A stretch of DNA of 64,000 nucleotides, taken from positions 19,344,001 through 19,408,000 of the forward strand of contig JBHGNT010000006.1 in assembly GCA_043228905.1 (NCBI GenBank), in the 5' to 3' direction. A model generated the notes under the pieces. It searched no databases, was not told where the DNA came from, and saw only the letters and a program-made list of their open reading frames with translations. The DNA comes from Azolla caroliniana. Taxonomy: Eukaryota > Polypodiophyta. Below, piece after piece: positions 11,178-21,322 of this stretch (positions within the stretch are counted from its first letter, which is position 1; each line of letters opens with the position of its first letter). The position numbers were made by a program, and so were the translations under genes.

Positions 11178-11598
11178 GGCTATAGTTGTAAATAGCCCTA
11201 AAGTCATATGTGTATAAATATGACTTAGGGCAAACAGTTTTGATGTTGCTACTCATTTTTCTGTTTTTCCACTTAAGAGGAGTGGAGAGAGAGCAGCCGT
11301 GAGAGAGATAGAGCGTGAGAGACGAAGAGGTCGACGCCTCTGTGTAATTCCGCCGCCTGTGGCGAGGACAACGAGCTCAAGGTCGTCGCCTTGCAGCTCG
11401 CCATTGTATATTTCTCTGTGCATAGTTTTGGTTCGGAGTCTTGTACTCCCGTGGTTTTTTCCCGTACAGGGTTTTCCACGTTAAATCGTGTGTCCACTTA
11501 TTTACTTTTGCATTACCCATTTTTTGCAACAACGATTCGTGTGTTTCCTTGGTTGTGGCCGAGAGGTGAAGTTTGGAAAGTGTCGATTATTTCCATCA
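11126..11598 (+). repeat. Cop-A 3' LTR, 5'-truncated
   Basis: About 473 bp matching the last part of the 5' LTR; the join reads ACATATGAG|AGATCCGGATGCGG. The first about 130 bp of the LTR are gone along with RT and RNase H. Its end and the CTTCA duplication are intact, so the deletion happened after, or during the replication that led to, insertion. Confidence 0.88.
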
Positions 11599-11603
11599 CT
11601 TCA

Positions 11604-12487
11604 TGGTTGATCTCTGTAGCATTGAATTTGTGTGAATGGAAAGCCACTAGATGAAGTTGCCCATCATCTCCCTGTTGTGAGAAGATGCTTACGAGAGCAA
11701 AATCCGATGCATCAACTTCCATAATGAATGGTTTGTGGGGATCAACACAAGCTAATATAGGGAAGATGTAAATGCCTTTTCTAGATCCATAAAAGCCTTG
11801 GTTGCACCAGGTGTCCAAATAAATGACTGATTCTTTTGGGTGAGTTGGGTAAGAGGTAAAATGATCACCGAATACCCCTTAATGAATTTGCGATAGAAGT
11901 TTGCAAATCCTAAAAAACATTGGACATCTTGGACCGAACATGGAATTTGCCAATCTAACACTGTTTGAACTTTAGCCGGATCCATCGAGATACCTTCGGA
12001 TGAAACAACATAGCCCAAAAACTCTACTTTTTTGCAATCAAAATTGCATTTCTCCAACTTAGCATAAAGGCCATATTCATGCAACCGTTGTAAAACTTGC
12101 TGAACATGGGCATTATGCTCTTCCTGTGTCTTGGAATAGATAAGTAGATCATCTAAGTAAATAATAAAAAAGATATCTAGAAAATCCTAAAAGATATCAT
12201 TAGCCATATGCTGAAAAATTGCACGTGCATTAGTAAGTTCAAACGGTATGAGTGTATATTCAAAATGGCCATATCGAGTGCGAAAAGCCGTCTTCCATTC
12301 ATCGCCAGGACGAATCCAGAAAAGATTATCACCTTGGAGATCAATTTTAGTAAAAAAAATTGCCCCACTAATCTGTTCTAAAAGGCTAGAGATCAAAGGT
12401 AATGCATACCTATTTCTGATAGTGACCTTATTCAACCCTCGATAATCCACCACCAAACGAAGTGAGCCATCTTTCTTTTTCAAATAT
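11604..12487 (-). pseudogene. Gy-0 reverse transcriptase/RNase H fragment
   Basis: Minus-strand Ty3 RT starting at [28 protein letters not shown] (near 12483), then [30 protein letters not shown] and the thumb/connection (EFLGYVVSSEGISMDPAKVQTVLDW, FLGFANFYRKFIKGYS), and the start of RNase H (PFIMEVDASDFALVSIFSQQGDD) up to INHE at 11604. The YLDD region is broken by frame changes near 12130-12190. Everything 5' of KKKDGS (gag, protease, RT fingers) is deleted up to the adjoining LTR fragment. Confidence 0.88.
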
Positions 12488-12821
12488 CCTTATCCCTTTT
12501 CTCTTGTCCGCGTGCTGACAATTTGAACCAGAATAACTTGAAAGTAGTGAGGGGCTTCCATTTATAGGAGTAGGTAATGACACATGCAAGAGCAAGCAAT
12601 GCCATGTGCTATCCCTTCATGAGTTTCCTTAAATGTTCTAGAAAGTTCCACAATGTTCCATAATGATCTAGAATGTTCTATAATGTTGTATGCATACATC
12701 TCTTAATAATGACATGAATTATTATCATATAATCTAAATGACCTAGTGGGTAAGGTGCTATAAGATGAGTGCCAGGGTCGAGGGTTGGAGCTTTGGCATG
12801 ACCAGAAATCATGACATGTGA
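12488..12821 (-). repeat. Gy-0 5' LTR remnant
   Basis: Read leftward it starts TGTCATGATTTCTGG (12821) and has a CTATAAATGG box near 12562 and GGTTCAAAT about 30 bp further, as in the other chromovirus LTRs. It is cut short and joins RT coding sequence at about 12488. On the plus strand, 12745-12800 is tRNA-like (CCTAGTGGGTAAGGTGC then GGTCGAGGGTTGGAGC), antisense to the LTR as in the other families. Confidence 0.65.
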
Positions 12822-12983
12822 GCCGGTTTGTCGAATGCTTTTGCACACACTAACTTTCACAATTAGCATCATCCTTTCGAATTCTCCCGCTTGATTGCTT
12901 GAGGATGCCATCTCCAAGTATCGGTCGATCCTCGACTTGATCCTTCCTACCTCCTCTTTCACGTCGGTTTCACCACTTAATTA
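12822..12983 (-). pseudogene. X1 internal fragment (5' end of Tat-like element)
   Basis: Minus strand: directly after the X1 LTR comes AAGTGGTGAAACCGACGTG (a TGG-initial primer-site-like sequence), then coding-like sequence MASSSNQAGEFERMMLIVK. The same order occurs in X2 at about 31770-31911. X1 is cut off here by the Gy-0 LTR, so its remaining internal part and left LTR are not identifiable in the window. Confidence 0.6.
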
Positions 12984-13530
12984 TGTCGTGAAAATCCGTC
13001 ACTATGTGTAGATCGTGAGGCGGAACCATCAGGGTCCTGGACCGAAAGGATTCGAAGTTTGTACTAGCTTTAGCGAGAAAGTATTTAAAATAGATTGAGA
13101 TAAAGATTGAATGCATGACTTTAGATTTGAGAGACAAGATACACCACCATTAGGATAACTTGATTTATTATTATTATTATTATTAATTTCTTCCCAATTT
13201 CTTCACTAGTCCCTTCTTGCTTGATTCCTCCATTCTTTTATAGATGCCCCCATGCATATGATGCATGTGAGCGTGCAAGACATGCACATAATACATGAAA
13301 TGCATGCGATGCATGCATGGCATGTCACTCATCCAAGCTCTCATGTATGACATTTTACATATGAAAAGTACAATGATAAAAGTATAACCTTAAGACCCAC
13401 ATGACTTACCACTAAGCTAAGTCATGTGGCTCATATCTAGGAGGTGCAAGGTTCAATTCTTACTTATACCCCATAAACACAAAATTTTATACGGCTTTAG
13501 TCTTGTATTTACCAATGTTTAACTGCATAT
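12984..13530 (-). repeat. X1 LTR, part 1 (left of Gy-7)
   Basis: Begins TGTCGTGAAAATCCGTCAC on the plus strand and matches X2 LTRs at 21323 and 31912. Contains short ATT repeats (about 13167-13187), GCATG-rich sequence (13250-13330) and a degraded tRNA-like stretch at 13390-13465. Split at 13530 by Gy-7. Confidence 0.82.
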
Positions 13531-13703
13531 TGTGGCGGTCACATGGACCACACCCAAATTAGGCCACCCAAATTAGGCCCCTACCAAGCCCCATAATTAG
13601 AAGAGCTAATTGGAGCGGGAGAACACCCTCCACGCTAAGAGTAGTCTATAAAATGTAACTTAGAACGTAATGGAAAGGGAGCTATTCTTGAGAGCATTTC
13701 ACA
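13531..13703 (+). repeat. Gy-7 5' LTR
   Basis: 173 bp, with TATAAAATG near 13649. The last 12 bp (GAGCATTTCACA) recur at 13709-13720 because of a short tandem duplication just after the LTR. No tRNA or self-complementary primer site is clear; TGGTGGAGGAGACGG (about 13724) is a possible displaced site. Confidence 0.9.
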
Positions 13704-13779
13704 TCTTGAGCATTTCACATCTTGGTGGAGGAGACGGGCAAAGCAACCCCAACTCACGACCCCAACAACACACGCCACG

Positions 13780-14732
13780 ATGCAACACGACAACAACGGC
13801 GGCAACGCCAACTCAATGAATCCGGAATTCCTCCAACAACAAATTCAAGACCATCAGCCCACATCACCAATCGATCACCTGGTTCAAGCCCTGTCCAACA
13901 TTATTTTACAAGTTAACCATACTAACCAAGCCATGTTGTCATTTCTTTCAGCAAGATCCGAGCCACACCAGAATCTCCCGGACCCTCGATTCACCCAAGA
14001 CCATTCTTCGGCCTACCATCGGAAGACGTCCTCTCTTGGCTGGATCATTTCGAAATGGTGGCCAGTTACCACCAGTGGCCACACCCCCGGAAGGCAATGG
14101 AAATGAAGACACTCCTCGAGAATATCGCAGCAACATGGCTCGTACAACAACCCAAAGAGACACGCAACGTCTGGGATCTGTTATGGGCAGCCATGATTCG
14201 GAATTTTGCTCATCAAGACTCCCGCCAGACAGCCCTACAACAACTCGAGTCAATTGCCCAACAACCACGCGAACCCATCACCCAGTTCGTGGTTTGGTTT
14301 GTGCAGATGCTACGTCGGGCTGACGCCAACATGTCGGAAGACATGAAGTTGTTTTTCTTCTGGCCGCGTATCCGACATGACCTCTGCCGCCGTGTACGCG
14401 ATCAACGCCCGAAGACACTACACGAAGCCATTCTCACCGCCCAACGCATCGAAGCTGCAGACGCGCACGACATGCACACACTAGGTAATCTCAGTCACGA
14501 TCATACAAACACTATGCCAGCCGCCACTCCCATGGACATCAACATCCAAAATGCGCTATTACGCGCTAAGCGTGCATTGCCCGAACGAGATAGCCAAGGA
14601 CGCCCCAAATGTTTGTACTGCAACAACTATGGCCACATTTGGCGTCACTGCCAAAAGTGGCAAAATCACCAACAGAAGCAGAACGTCCAATTACTCGATG
14701 CTGCCTCCCTCTCTAAGCTCCAGGAAAACTAA
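13780..14732 (+). pseudogene. gag: Gy-7 gag, one frameshift
   Basis: ATG 13780 opens MQHDNNGGNANSMNPEFLQQQ; capsid-like sequence continues in another frame from about 13995 (FFGLPSEDVLSWLDHFEMVASYHQW), ending in a zinc knuckle CLYCNNYGHIWRHC (about 14611) and stop TAA 14730-14732. The degenerate relative at 62650-62880 reads through the same spot in one frame, so a one-base loss near 13992 is likely. Nucleocapsid role inferred from the knuckle. Confidence 0.82.
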
Positions 14733-14765
14733 TGCGCGGGGTGCCGCCGGGAGAGCCGCCCCCGC
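14723..14765 (+). promoter_or_regulatory. Gy-7 gag-pol -1 frameshift signal
   Basis: GGAAAAC at 14723-14729 with GAA AAC in the gag frame, followed at once by the gag stop. A GC stem GCGGGG 14736-14741 / CCCCGC 14760-14765 starts 6 nt downstream. The next frame (-1) is open into protease. Confidence 0.65.
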
Positions 14766-14932
14766 ATGTCCACACCTCCACGTCATCAACTTCTCCCATT
14801 TCTCCCATGATCGAGCCGCCCCCGCACGTCCACACCTCCACGTCATCAACTTCTCCCGTTTATACCACGATCGAGCCAACCCTGCATGTCCACGCCTCTA
14901 CGTCATCAACTTCGCCCGTTTGTACCACAATC
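14753..14932 (+). repeat. 60-bp tandem repeat, three copies, in Gy-7 pol
   Basis: Three 60-bp units encode a proline/serine/threonine/histidine-rich linker (PPHVHTSTSSTSP repeated) between the frameshift and protease. Unit 3 is most diverged. Being a multiple of three it keeps frame. Confidence 0.92.
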
Positions 14933-17900
14933 GCCCGCCTCCAACACACGACCCAAGAAGTTCTCCTCGACTGTGGTAGCAACATCTCTTCCATCATCGC
15001 AGATTTACTCACCCAATTACAACTCCCCACGAGCCACGCACCGCCCATTAAAATCCTCTTCGGTGACCAACAATGGGTGTACCACTCACATACGCAAGTC
15101 ATGTGCATGCTCACCATCAATTCCGCCCAGATCCAACATCATTTCTACGTCCTCCCGCGCCAGTTGTTCCCAATCACCCTGGGTGGTGATTGGTTCCTCC
15201 ATAGTCGAGCCTGTCTTGATCTCTCCTCACAACAGCTCATCCTCCCCAATCACCTTCTGATCGCGCTCTTCACTACTCCGCGAGATACCACCCACATCAG
15301 CAACACATAGTACCTGGTATCACCGACAGAGCGCATCCACGACATCCGACGGCTCCTAGCCACCTTTCCCTCATTGTCTACACCACCTGCAAAACCTCCC
15401 TTGGTCCGTTTTCCGATCCACCACACGATTCCTACAGGCAACGCCTGCCCCATCCACGCAGCTCCTCGACGTCGCTCGCCTCTCGACCACGAGCGCATCG
15501 ACAACGCCGTCAAAACTATGCTACAACAAGGGATTATCACACCTTCCAAGAGCGAGTGGATCTCGGAGCCACACATGGTAAAGAAAGGGGATGGCTCTTA
15601 CCGTTTTTGTGTCGACTTCCGACAACTAAACCATGTCACCACCCATGACCGATATCCTCTCCCTCGTATCGACGACCTCCTTGACCAGCTCGGCAAATCA
15701 AAGTACTTCACCTCCCTTGATCTAGCCACGGGATATTGGCAGATCCCTATGAATCCTAAAGATGCCCACAAAACTGCATTCCGCACTAGGAAAGGCATTT
15801 TTCAGTTCACACAGATGCCCTTCGGCCTATCCGATGCTGGGAGCACATTCCAGCAAATGGCTAACGCCATCTTCGATGATCTCATCACCCGTCGCGTTGT
15901 CATCTTCTATCTAGACGATATTCTGATACATACAAGAACTTGGGTGGAACACCTTCAAGTCCTTTGGGAGGTCCTCACTTGTGTTCAACGCTATCGATTG
16001 CTGCTGCAATGGAAGAAGTGTCGATGGGGTAGTACGCGCCTCCACTTCCTCGGGTACATCATCTCCTCCGACGGAGTAGAGATGGACCCAAAGAAGACGG
16101 AAGCAGTACAAAAATTCCCACGCCCCACCACAATCAAGCAGCTTCAACGCTTCCTCGGCCTCCTCACGTTCTCTCTCCGCTTCATCCTACGGCTAGCCGA
16201 CCTGTCAGCCCCACTATGCGCGCTCCTGCAAAAAGACACACCCTTCCTATGGACCGAAGCCTGCGAATCCACCTTCCTATAGCTCAAGCGAACATTCCAA
16301 GCCTCTAACCTCCTCACCCACCCTGATTTCACGAAGCCTTTCCATCTGCAGACGGATGCCTCCAATGTCGGTCTTGGTGTGGTCCTGCTCCAATCCGACG
16401 ACAACGACCAACTACGCCTGATTGCTTACATAAGTCAGTCACTTACCAAAGCCGAACAAAATTACTTGACAACCAAAAAAGAGTTGCTCGCCATCGTCTA
16501 GGCATTCCATCGTTTCCACCCATACCTGCACGGATCAAATACATCAGTCGAAATCGACCATCAACCATTGCTCTCCCTCATAAAGAAGGCTCATCCACCC
16601 GGTCGTTTACTCCGTTGGGCTTTGGCGCTACAGGATTACACATTCACGTTGCACTATCGCTGTGGTCCCCAAAACATCGTCTTTGATGGATTATCCCGCA
16701 TATCCGTTCAGGTGAACCTGGTCGCCTCTGACACAATCAATTTCCCCATATCCTCGTCCCAAATAGCCAACATGCAACAACACGACAAAAAAATCCAAGA
16801 CATCTGCCACCACCTACGAGCCGAGCCCACATCATCCCTCACCAAGCAATTCATGATCCAGGATAATGTCCTGCTTTTTTGCCAAGTAGGCAAGGAACCC
16901 CGGGTCTACGTGCCTGAGCAACTACGCCTGTCTTACCTTCGTTTCTTCCACGATCACCCGTTGTCCGGCCACTTGGGTTTTCAGAAGGTGCTAGACAAAA
17001 TCCATTGCAAAATCTAGTGGCTGGGGCTACGCCACGAGGTCGCCTCCTACATCAAAGCATGCAACTTATGTCAGGCCATCAAATCACCTCAAGTGGCTCA
17101 AGGCCTCTTACATCCGATACAAGTTCCAGCTCCATTTGAAATTTTCGGATGGGACATTATGGGCCCCTTTCCCGAGTCACAAGAAGGGAACAAATTCATC
17201 CTTGTCATAACCGAGTACTTGACGCGTTGGGCTGAGACGGCCGCTATCCCAGATGCCAAGGCTATGACCATCGCCTCCAAACTATTGGAGAAAATCATCT
17301 TCCCCCATGGGTGCCCACTCCAAATCTTGTCCGATCGAGGACCCCAGTTCAACAGCGAGCTCCTACACCTAGTTTCTACACAATTAGGAATCCAACAATT
17401 ATTCACGTCACCCTACCATCCACAGACGAATGGATTGACGGAGCGCCTCAATCGAACCTTAAAACAACAAATCTCGGCCTACATCAATCCGCTGCACTCG
17501 ACCTGGGACCAGATCTTGCCCTTCGTTACGCATGCCTACAACACAACTGTGCAAGCCTCCACCCGCATTAGCCCATTTCAGGCCCTTTACGGAAGGGACC
17601 CGTGCTTACCCCCAGAAGTGGCAGTCCCACAACCAATCACACGACTCCACTCTGACGCAGTGTCCTGGTGGTCCCACCTACAACAACTCCAGCCCCTCCT
17701 GCGCAAAGCCATCACGAGCAACTTGCACCAAGCACAGTTACGCCAAAAACGACAACACGATGTAGGCCGCGCCAACCATCAATACCACATCGGCGACAAA
17801 GTCCTCGTCTATTTCCCCATCCGTCATCGCGGCCTCAACAAGTCGCTCATGCACCGATGCATCGGTCCCTTCGAAGTTCGAAAGCAAATACGCAACACTA

Positions 17901-17974
17901 CATATCTTCTCCGTCACGCCTCCAACAACCGCTCTACCTTTGCCAACGCCCTTCCATCAGCTACCATTGCCCCC

Positions 17975-18045
17975 GCCCACGGTCATGCCCACACCCACGC
18001 CCACGCCCACGCCCACGCCCACGTCCACGCCCATGCCCACGCCCG
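17975..18045 (+). repeat. 6-bp microsatellite encoding (His-Ala)n
   Basis: About a dozen units of CCCACG with small variants encode alternating His and Ala at the C-terminal tail of Gy-7 pol, where the other families have a chromodomain. Confidence 0.9.
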
Positions 18046-18125
18046 TGTCATCTCCCCACCTAGAATCGTCGTCCACGCCCCGTCGCGATCCGACCGCACA
18101 ATAACTTTATTTTACAAGGGGGAAC

Positions 18126-18298
18126 TGTGGCGGTCACATGGACCACACCCAAATTAGGCCACCCAAATTAGGCCCCTACCAAGCCCCATAATTAGAAGAG
18201 CTAATTGGAGCAGGAGAACACCCTCCACGCTAAGAGTAGTCTATAAAATGTAACTTGGAACGTAATGGAAAGGGAGTTGTTCTTGAGAGCATTTCACA
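18126..18298 (+). repeat. Gy-7 3' LTR
   Basis: 173 bp, same length as the 5' copy with only a few substitutions seen by eye (GCGGGAG/GCAGGAG, CTTAGAA/CTTGGAA, GCTATT/GTTGTT). Preceded by CAAGGGGGAAC. Confidence 0.93.
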
Positions 18299-19012
18299 AT
18301 ATTACACCTTCAATTGACCTTCAATGAACCGATGGAACTATTAGACAATTTTGTTCTTTTCACACCGAAAAATCTTCAAGACACCGTGTGTCGCAACCAA
18401 CCTATTCGACAGACCCGACCGTCCGTCTGTCCGGTCTTGACCGGTCCTGTCCACATCCGATCCGCATTCCATCTGGTTCGGTCCAGATCCGTTTGTCCGA
18501 TCTGGTTCCGTCATCGTCTCTCTGTTTCGGTTCCGATTCCGGTTCAGTCGTCGTTCGTCAGTTCCGGTTCTGGTTCAATCGTCGTACGTTTGTTCTGGTT
18601 CTATCACCGTCTGTCCGGTCCGATTCTCCAAAACCAGTACGAGTAGTTAAGCCACAGTTTAGCCCAAGAACATTTTGTGCTCCACATATAGATAGAAAGT
18701 AATCAATTCTGCCTCTACTTATATACTGTGGGATCCTGATTTGTCCTATCTATGTGGGATATTTCATAGTTCTGTTTTTCTCTTCTTCTTCTCAAACTTC
18801 ACATTCACATAACTTGACATTTAGTTGTATGTTTCAAATGTAGTAAAGTACATTCGGGAGATCTTGAAAACATCCATCTTTTCATACCAAGATATTAAAC
18901 TTATCTAAAATAGTGTCTTTACTATTATTGTTTCATATCATGTGTGAAGAACCACACTCGATTTTATATGTTCCTCACAATTTTCACACCATTGCTGAAA
19001 ATCTTCACGACA
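18299..19012 (-). repeat. X1 LTR, part 2 (right of Gy-7)
   Basis: Continues the X1 LTR and ends CTTCACGACA at 19012, as the X2 LTR at 22750 does. Includes a run of CCGGTTC/CCGATTC-type repeats (18420-18640) and CTGTGGGATCCTGATTTG (about 18727). Total LTR without Gy-7 is about 1.26 kb. The following base run ACGGT is Gy-5 integrase. Confidence 0.85.
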
Positions 19013-20050
19013 ACGGTAGTAGATCAATATAAGAAGAGGGAACATTTTCTACCTTGTACTAAGGAAATCACTAGTGAAGAAACCGCTGAAACTGTCATGC
19101 GTGAGGTATTTCAACATCATGGCCTCCCCGATAATATCATCAGCGATGGTGGACCTCAATTCGTCTCGAAATTCTGAAAGCATCTCTTCAAAATGCTTAA
19201 GGTCACTTGTAACCTATCCTTTGACTACCACTTGCAAATAGATGGACAAGCAGAACGAACAAATCAAACAATGGAACAATATCTTCGGTGTTTTCTAAGC
19301 TATCAACAAGACGACTAGGCGGATATTCTCCACTTTGCCGAATTTGCGTATAATAACTTTGTCCACTCACCGACTAGGGTTACACCATTTTATGCTTATA
19401 TAGGCTATCATCCAAGGTGATGTGTATTCGAAACTGCGGAGTTACCCACAAATCTTTGTGCAAAGGATTGTTTAGAGCGGCTACACAAGATACATGCAGA
19501 CTTATCTACTCATTTACAACAACCTCAACAAACACAAAAGGATTATGAAGACCGTCATTAGCTTCCATTCAGTTTTGACATTGAAGATCGAGTATGTCTA
19601 TTACGACGACACATCAAGACTACTCGCTCATGCGATAAATTGGACTATCGACGATTCGGTTCTTTTCGTATTATCGAAAAAATTAATGGTGTCGCTTTTC
19701 GTCTCGATCTACCTCTGCAACTACGGATACATTCGGTTCTTCATAGTTCTCTTTTTGAACTGTATCAAGACAACACTATTAGGAATCGTATTACACCACC
19801 TCCAACCCCGATCGACCTTGAAGCAGGACCAGAGTACGAAGTAGCTACCATCCTCGATTCCAAGATTGTTTGCAACAAGCTCTACTATTGGCTAGGCTAT
19901 GGTCAAAGCGAGCGTACTTGGGAACCGGTCGAGAATGTGGTAAATGCTCGAGCTATTGTTGAGGACTTTCATTGGCAATATCTCGACAAGCCAAGTCCTC
20001 CATCTAAGACGACTACTAACACTCGTCGTCTTAAAGGGGGGAGGGAGGGT
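19013..20050 (+). pseudogene. Gy-5 integrase-chromodomain tail, decayed
   Basis: Starts mid-integrase where X1 inserted (VVDQYKKREHFLPCTKEITSEETAE), then ISDGGPQFVSKF (G for the usual R) with a stop at 19175-19177, a degraded TNQTMEQYLRCF, the GPF region (YRRFGSFRIIEKINGVAFRLDLP) and the chromodomain (LYYWLGYGQSERTWEPVENV). Several stops and frame changes. Chromovirus of the Gy-1/2/3 group; everything 5' is missing. Confidence 0.88.
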
Positions 20051-20052
20051 GG

Positions 20053-20495
20053 TGTCATGATATGGCATGGTGTAGCTTCAAAAGGATTTGAACCCATGAC
20101 CTTGTGTCACATAAGTTAAGCTATACATTGTAATACAAAAAATATTATTTCCATTTATTATTTCACTTAGGAAATCCATGTATATTCTCGATTTCTCTGG
20201 AACATTCCAAAAATGTCAAGAGTATTCATAAGCCACATTTCTAGTGTATTCCTAAGCCACTATAAAAAGAGGCACATGGCATTATTGAGAACCAAATCGG
20301 TTCAACGCCAGTCTTAAGCCCCCTAGCTATGCTTGTATATTCTTTTCATATAATATATATCATTTGTTATCATAGCTCTCCCTCTCTCTCTCTCTCTCAC
20401 TCACTCTCTCCCTCCCAAGAGTTCTACACCCCTGTTAGTACTAATCCTCGTCTTTTAGTATTAATTCCCTCTCTATCTAAGTATTACTCCTGACA
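20053..20495 (+). repeat. Gy-5 3' LTR
   Basis: 443 bp, TGTCATGATATGG...CCTGACA, preceded by a long purine tract (AAAGGGGGGAGGGAGGG). TATAAAAAGAGG near 20262 and AAATCGGTTCAA near 20295 are kept. It abuts Gy-4 gag at 20496; the Gy-4 3' LTR at 47942 is a different subfamily, so this is not a pair with it. Confidence 0.85.
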
Positions 20496-20518
20496 CGAGC
20501 TCGACACGCTAACAACTA

Positions 20519-21322
20519 AAATTTGTGGCCCTCGAGCAAGAAAATCAAAGATTGCTAGGAGATCTACAATAAGTAAGTGTTGAGGAAGTACAACAATATG
20601 AAGAATTATCACAACGGGTGCACCAATTGGAGACTACTCTATTGCAACGACAAGCGGTGAAAGTTCAAACCTCACCGAAAGAACCAAAGATTAGTCTGTT
20701 GGCCAAGTTTGATGGTACAAGGTCTCAATTTCGTGGATTTTTAAATCATGTACGACTTGTGATTAAATTGCATCCTAGTCGTTACCCAACTAATCTTGCT
20801 CGTGTGGGACTAGTTGGTACCTTCTTAACGGGTACCGCATTAGCATGGTTTGCACCACTCCTAGAGAAGCACTCACCATTATTAGAAGATTTTGAAGGGT
20901 TTATTAAAGAGTTCGAAGACAACTTTGGAGACACCGATAGTATGAGGACCATAATAAACAAAATTTGACGATTATAACAAGGGGATCGTCCTGCTTCTGC
21001 TTATGACGCAGATTTTCGCCTTCTAGCATGTGATATTCCATGGGACGAGGCGGCGTTAATGGACCAATTTCGTCAACGTCTGAACAATGATGTGAAGGAT
21101 TCACTTCTTACCTTCCATAATGATCCAAAATCTCTTACTGAAGCAATAAGTAGGGCCATGCAATGTGACAATCACTTATTTGGGCGACGTTCTGAACGCC
21201 AACCAATGTTATGGTACCGACCAGCAGAAACATATGCTTCGGTGTTCACAACTCCACCTCAAGTATCAAAGACAAATTTGGTGGACGACCCTATTCCAAT
21301 GGAAATCTAGACAACACAACGT
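20519..21322 (+). pseudogene. gag: Gy-4 gag, main part
   Basis: Chromovirus gag lacking its first codons: FVALEQENQRLLGDL, then PKEPKISLLAKFDGTRSQFRGFLNHVRLVI, LLEKHSPLLEDFEGFIKEF, DIPWDEAALMDQFRQRLNNDVKDSLLTF. Stops at 20570, 20968 and near 20979. It is cut at AACGT (21318-21322) by X2 and resumes at 33149 (CGAGGAACATTATCGGATG = RGTLSDVEKQ). Confidence 0.88.

Larger units (their letters stand above)
7885..11598 (+). mobile_element. Cop-A: Ty1/copia element, internally deleted
   Basis: Starts TGTTGGGATT and ends TTTCCATCA; target duplication CTTCA at 7880-7884 and 11599-11603 inside Gy-0 pol. It has a full 5' LTR, a TGGTATCAGAGC primer site and a long gag-integrase frame, but RT, RNase H, the 3' polypurine tract and the first part of the 3' LTR are missing. 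The deletion joins coding sequence to LTR near 11125. Cop-D gag (60099-60450) and the LTR at 61071-61582 are relatives. Confidence 0.93.
14733..18157 (+). pseudogene. pol: Gy-7 pol, four in-frame TAG stops
   Basis: One frame throughout. Protease LLDCGSNISSI (about 14966; Cys in the usual S/T place), LGGDWFLHS; RT MVKKGDGSYRFCVDFRQLNHV (15574), FYLDDILIHTR (15905); RNase H QTDASNVGLGVVL (16351), TKKELLAIV (16470); integrase zinc region (HLGFQKVLDKIH, CNLCQAIK) and core (WDIMGPFPES, SDRGPQFNSEL, HPQTNGLTERLNR), GPF motif. Stops: TAG at 15308-15310, 16280-16282, 16500-16502 and 17017-17019. Context suggests former CAG (Q) or TGG (W) for at least three. After the GPF motif the tail is a His-Ala repeat (about residues encoded 17975-18045) with no chromodomain. 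Confidence 0.9.
13531..18298 (+). mobile_element. Gy-7: Ty3 element without chromodomain, decayed
   Basis: Bounded by 173-bp LTRs (13531-13703, 18126-18298; TGTGGCGG...TTTCACA). ATAT flanks both sides (13527-13530, 18299-18302); a fifth base does not match. Order: gag, -1 frameshift site, protease, RT, RNase H, integrase, polypurine tract (CAAGGGGGAAC). The C terminus carries a His-Ala repeat and no chromodomain. Pol lies in one frame broken by four TAG codons. Codon choice and GC are higher than in the chromoviruses around it. Confidence 0.92.

Noticed and set aside
13527-18302. 5-bp target duplication for Gy-7
   Set aside because: Flanks are CATAT and ATATT; only ATAT is shared, so I report four bases.
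20053-20495. 5' LTR of Gy-4
   Set aside because: It follows a Gy-5 purine tract and differs strongly from the Gy-4 3' LTR; the adjoining gag lacks its first codons and primer region.
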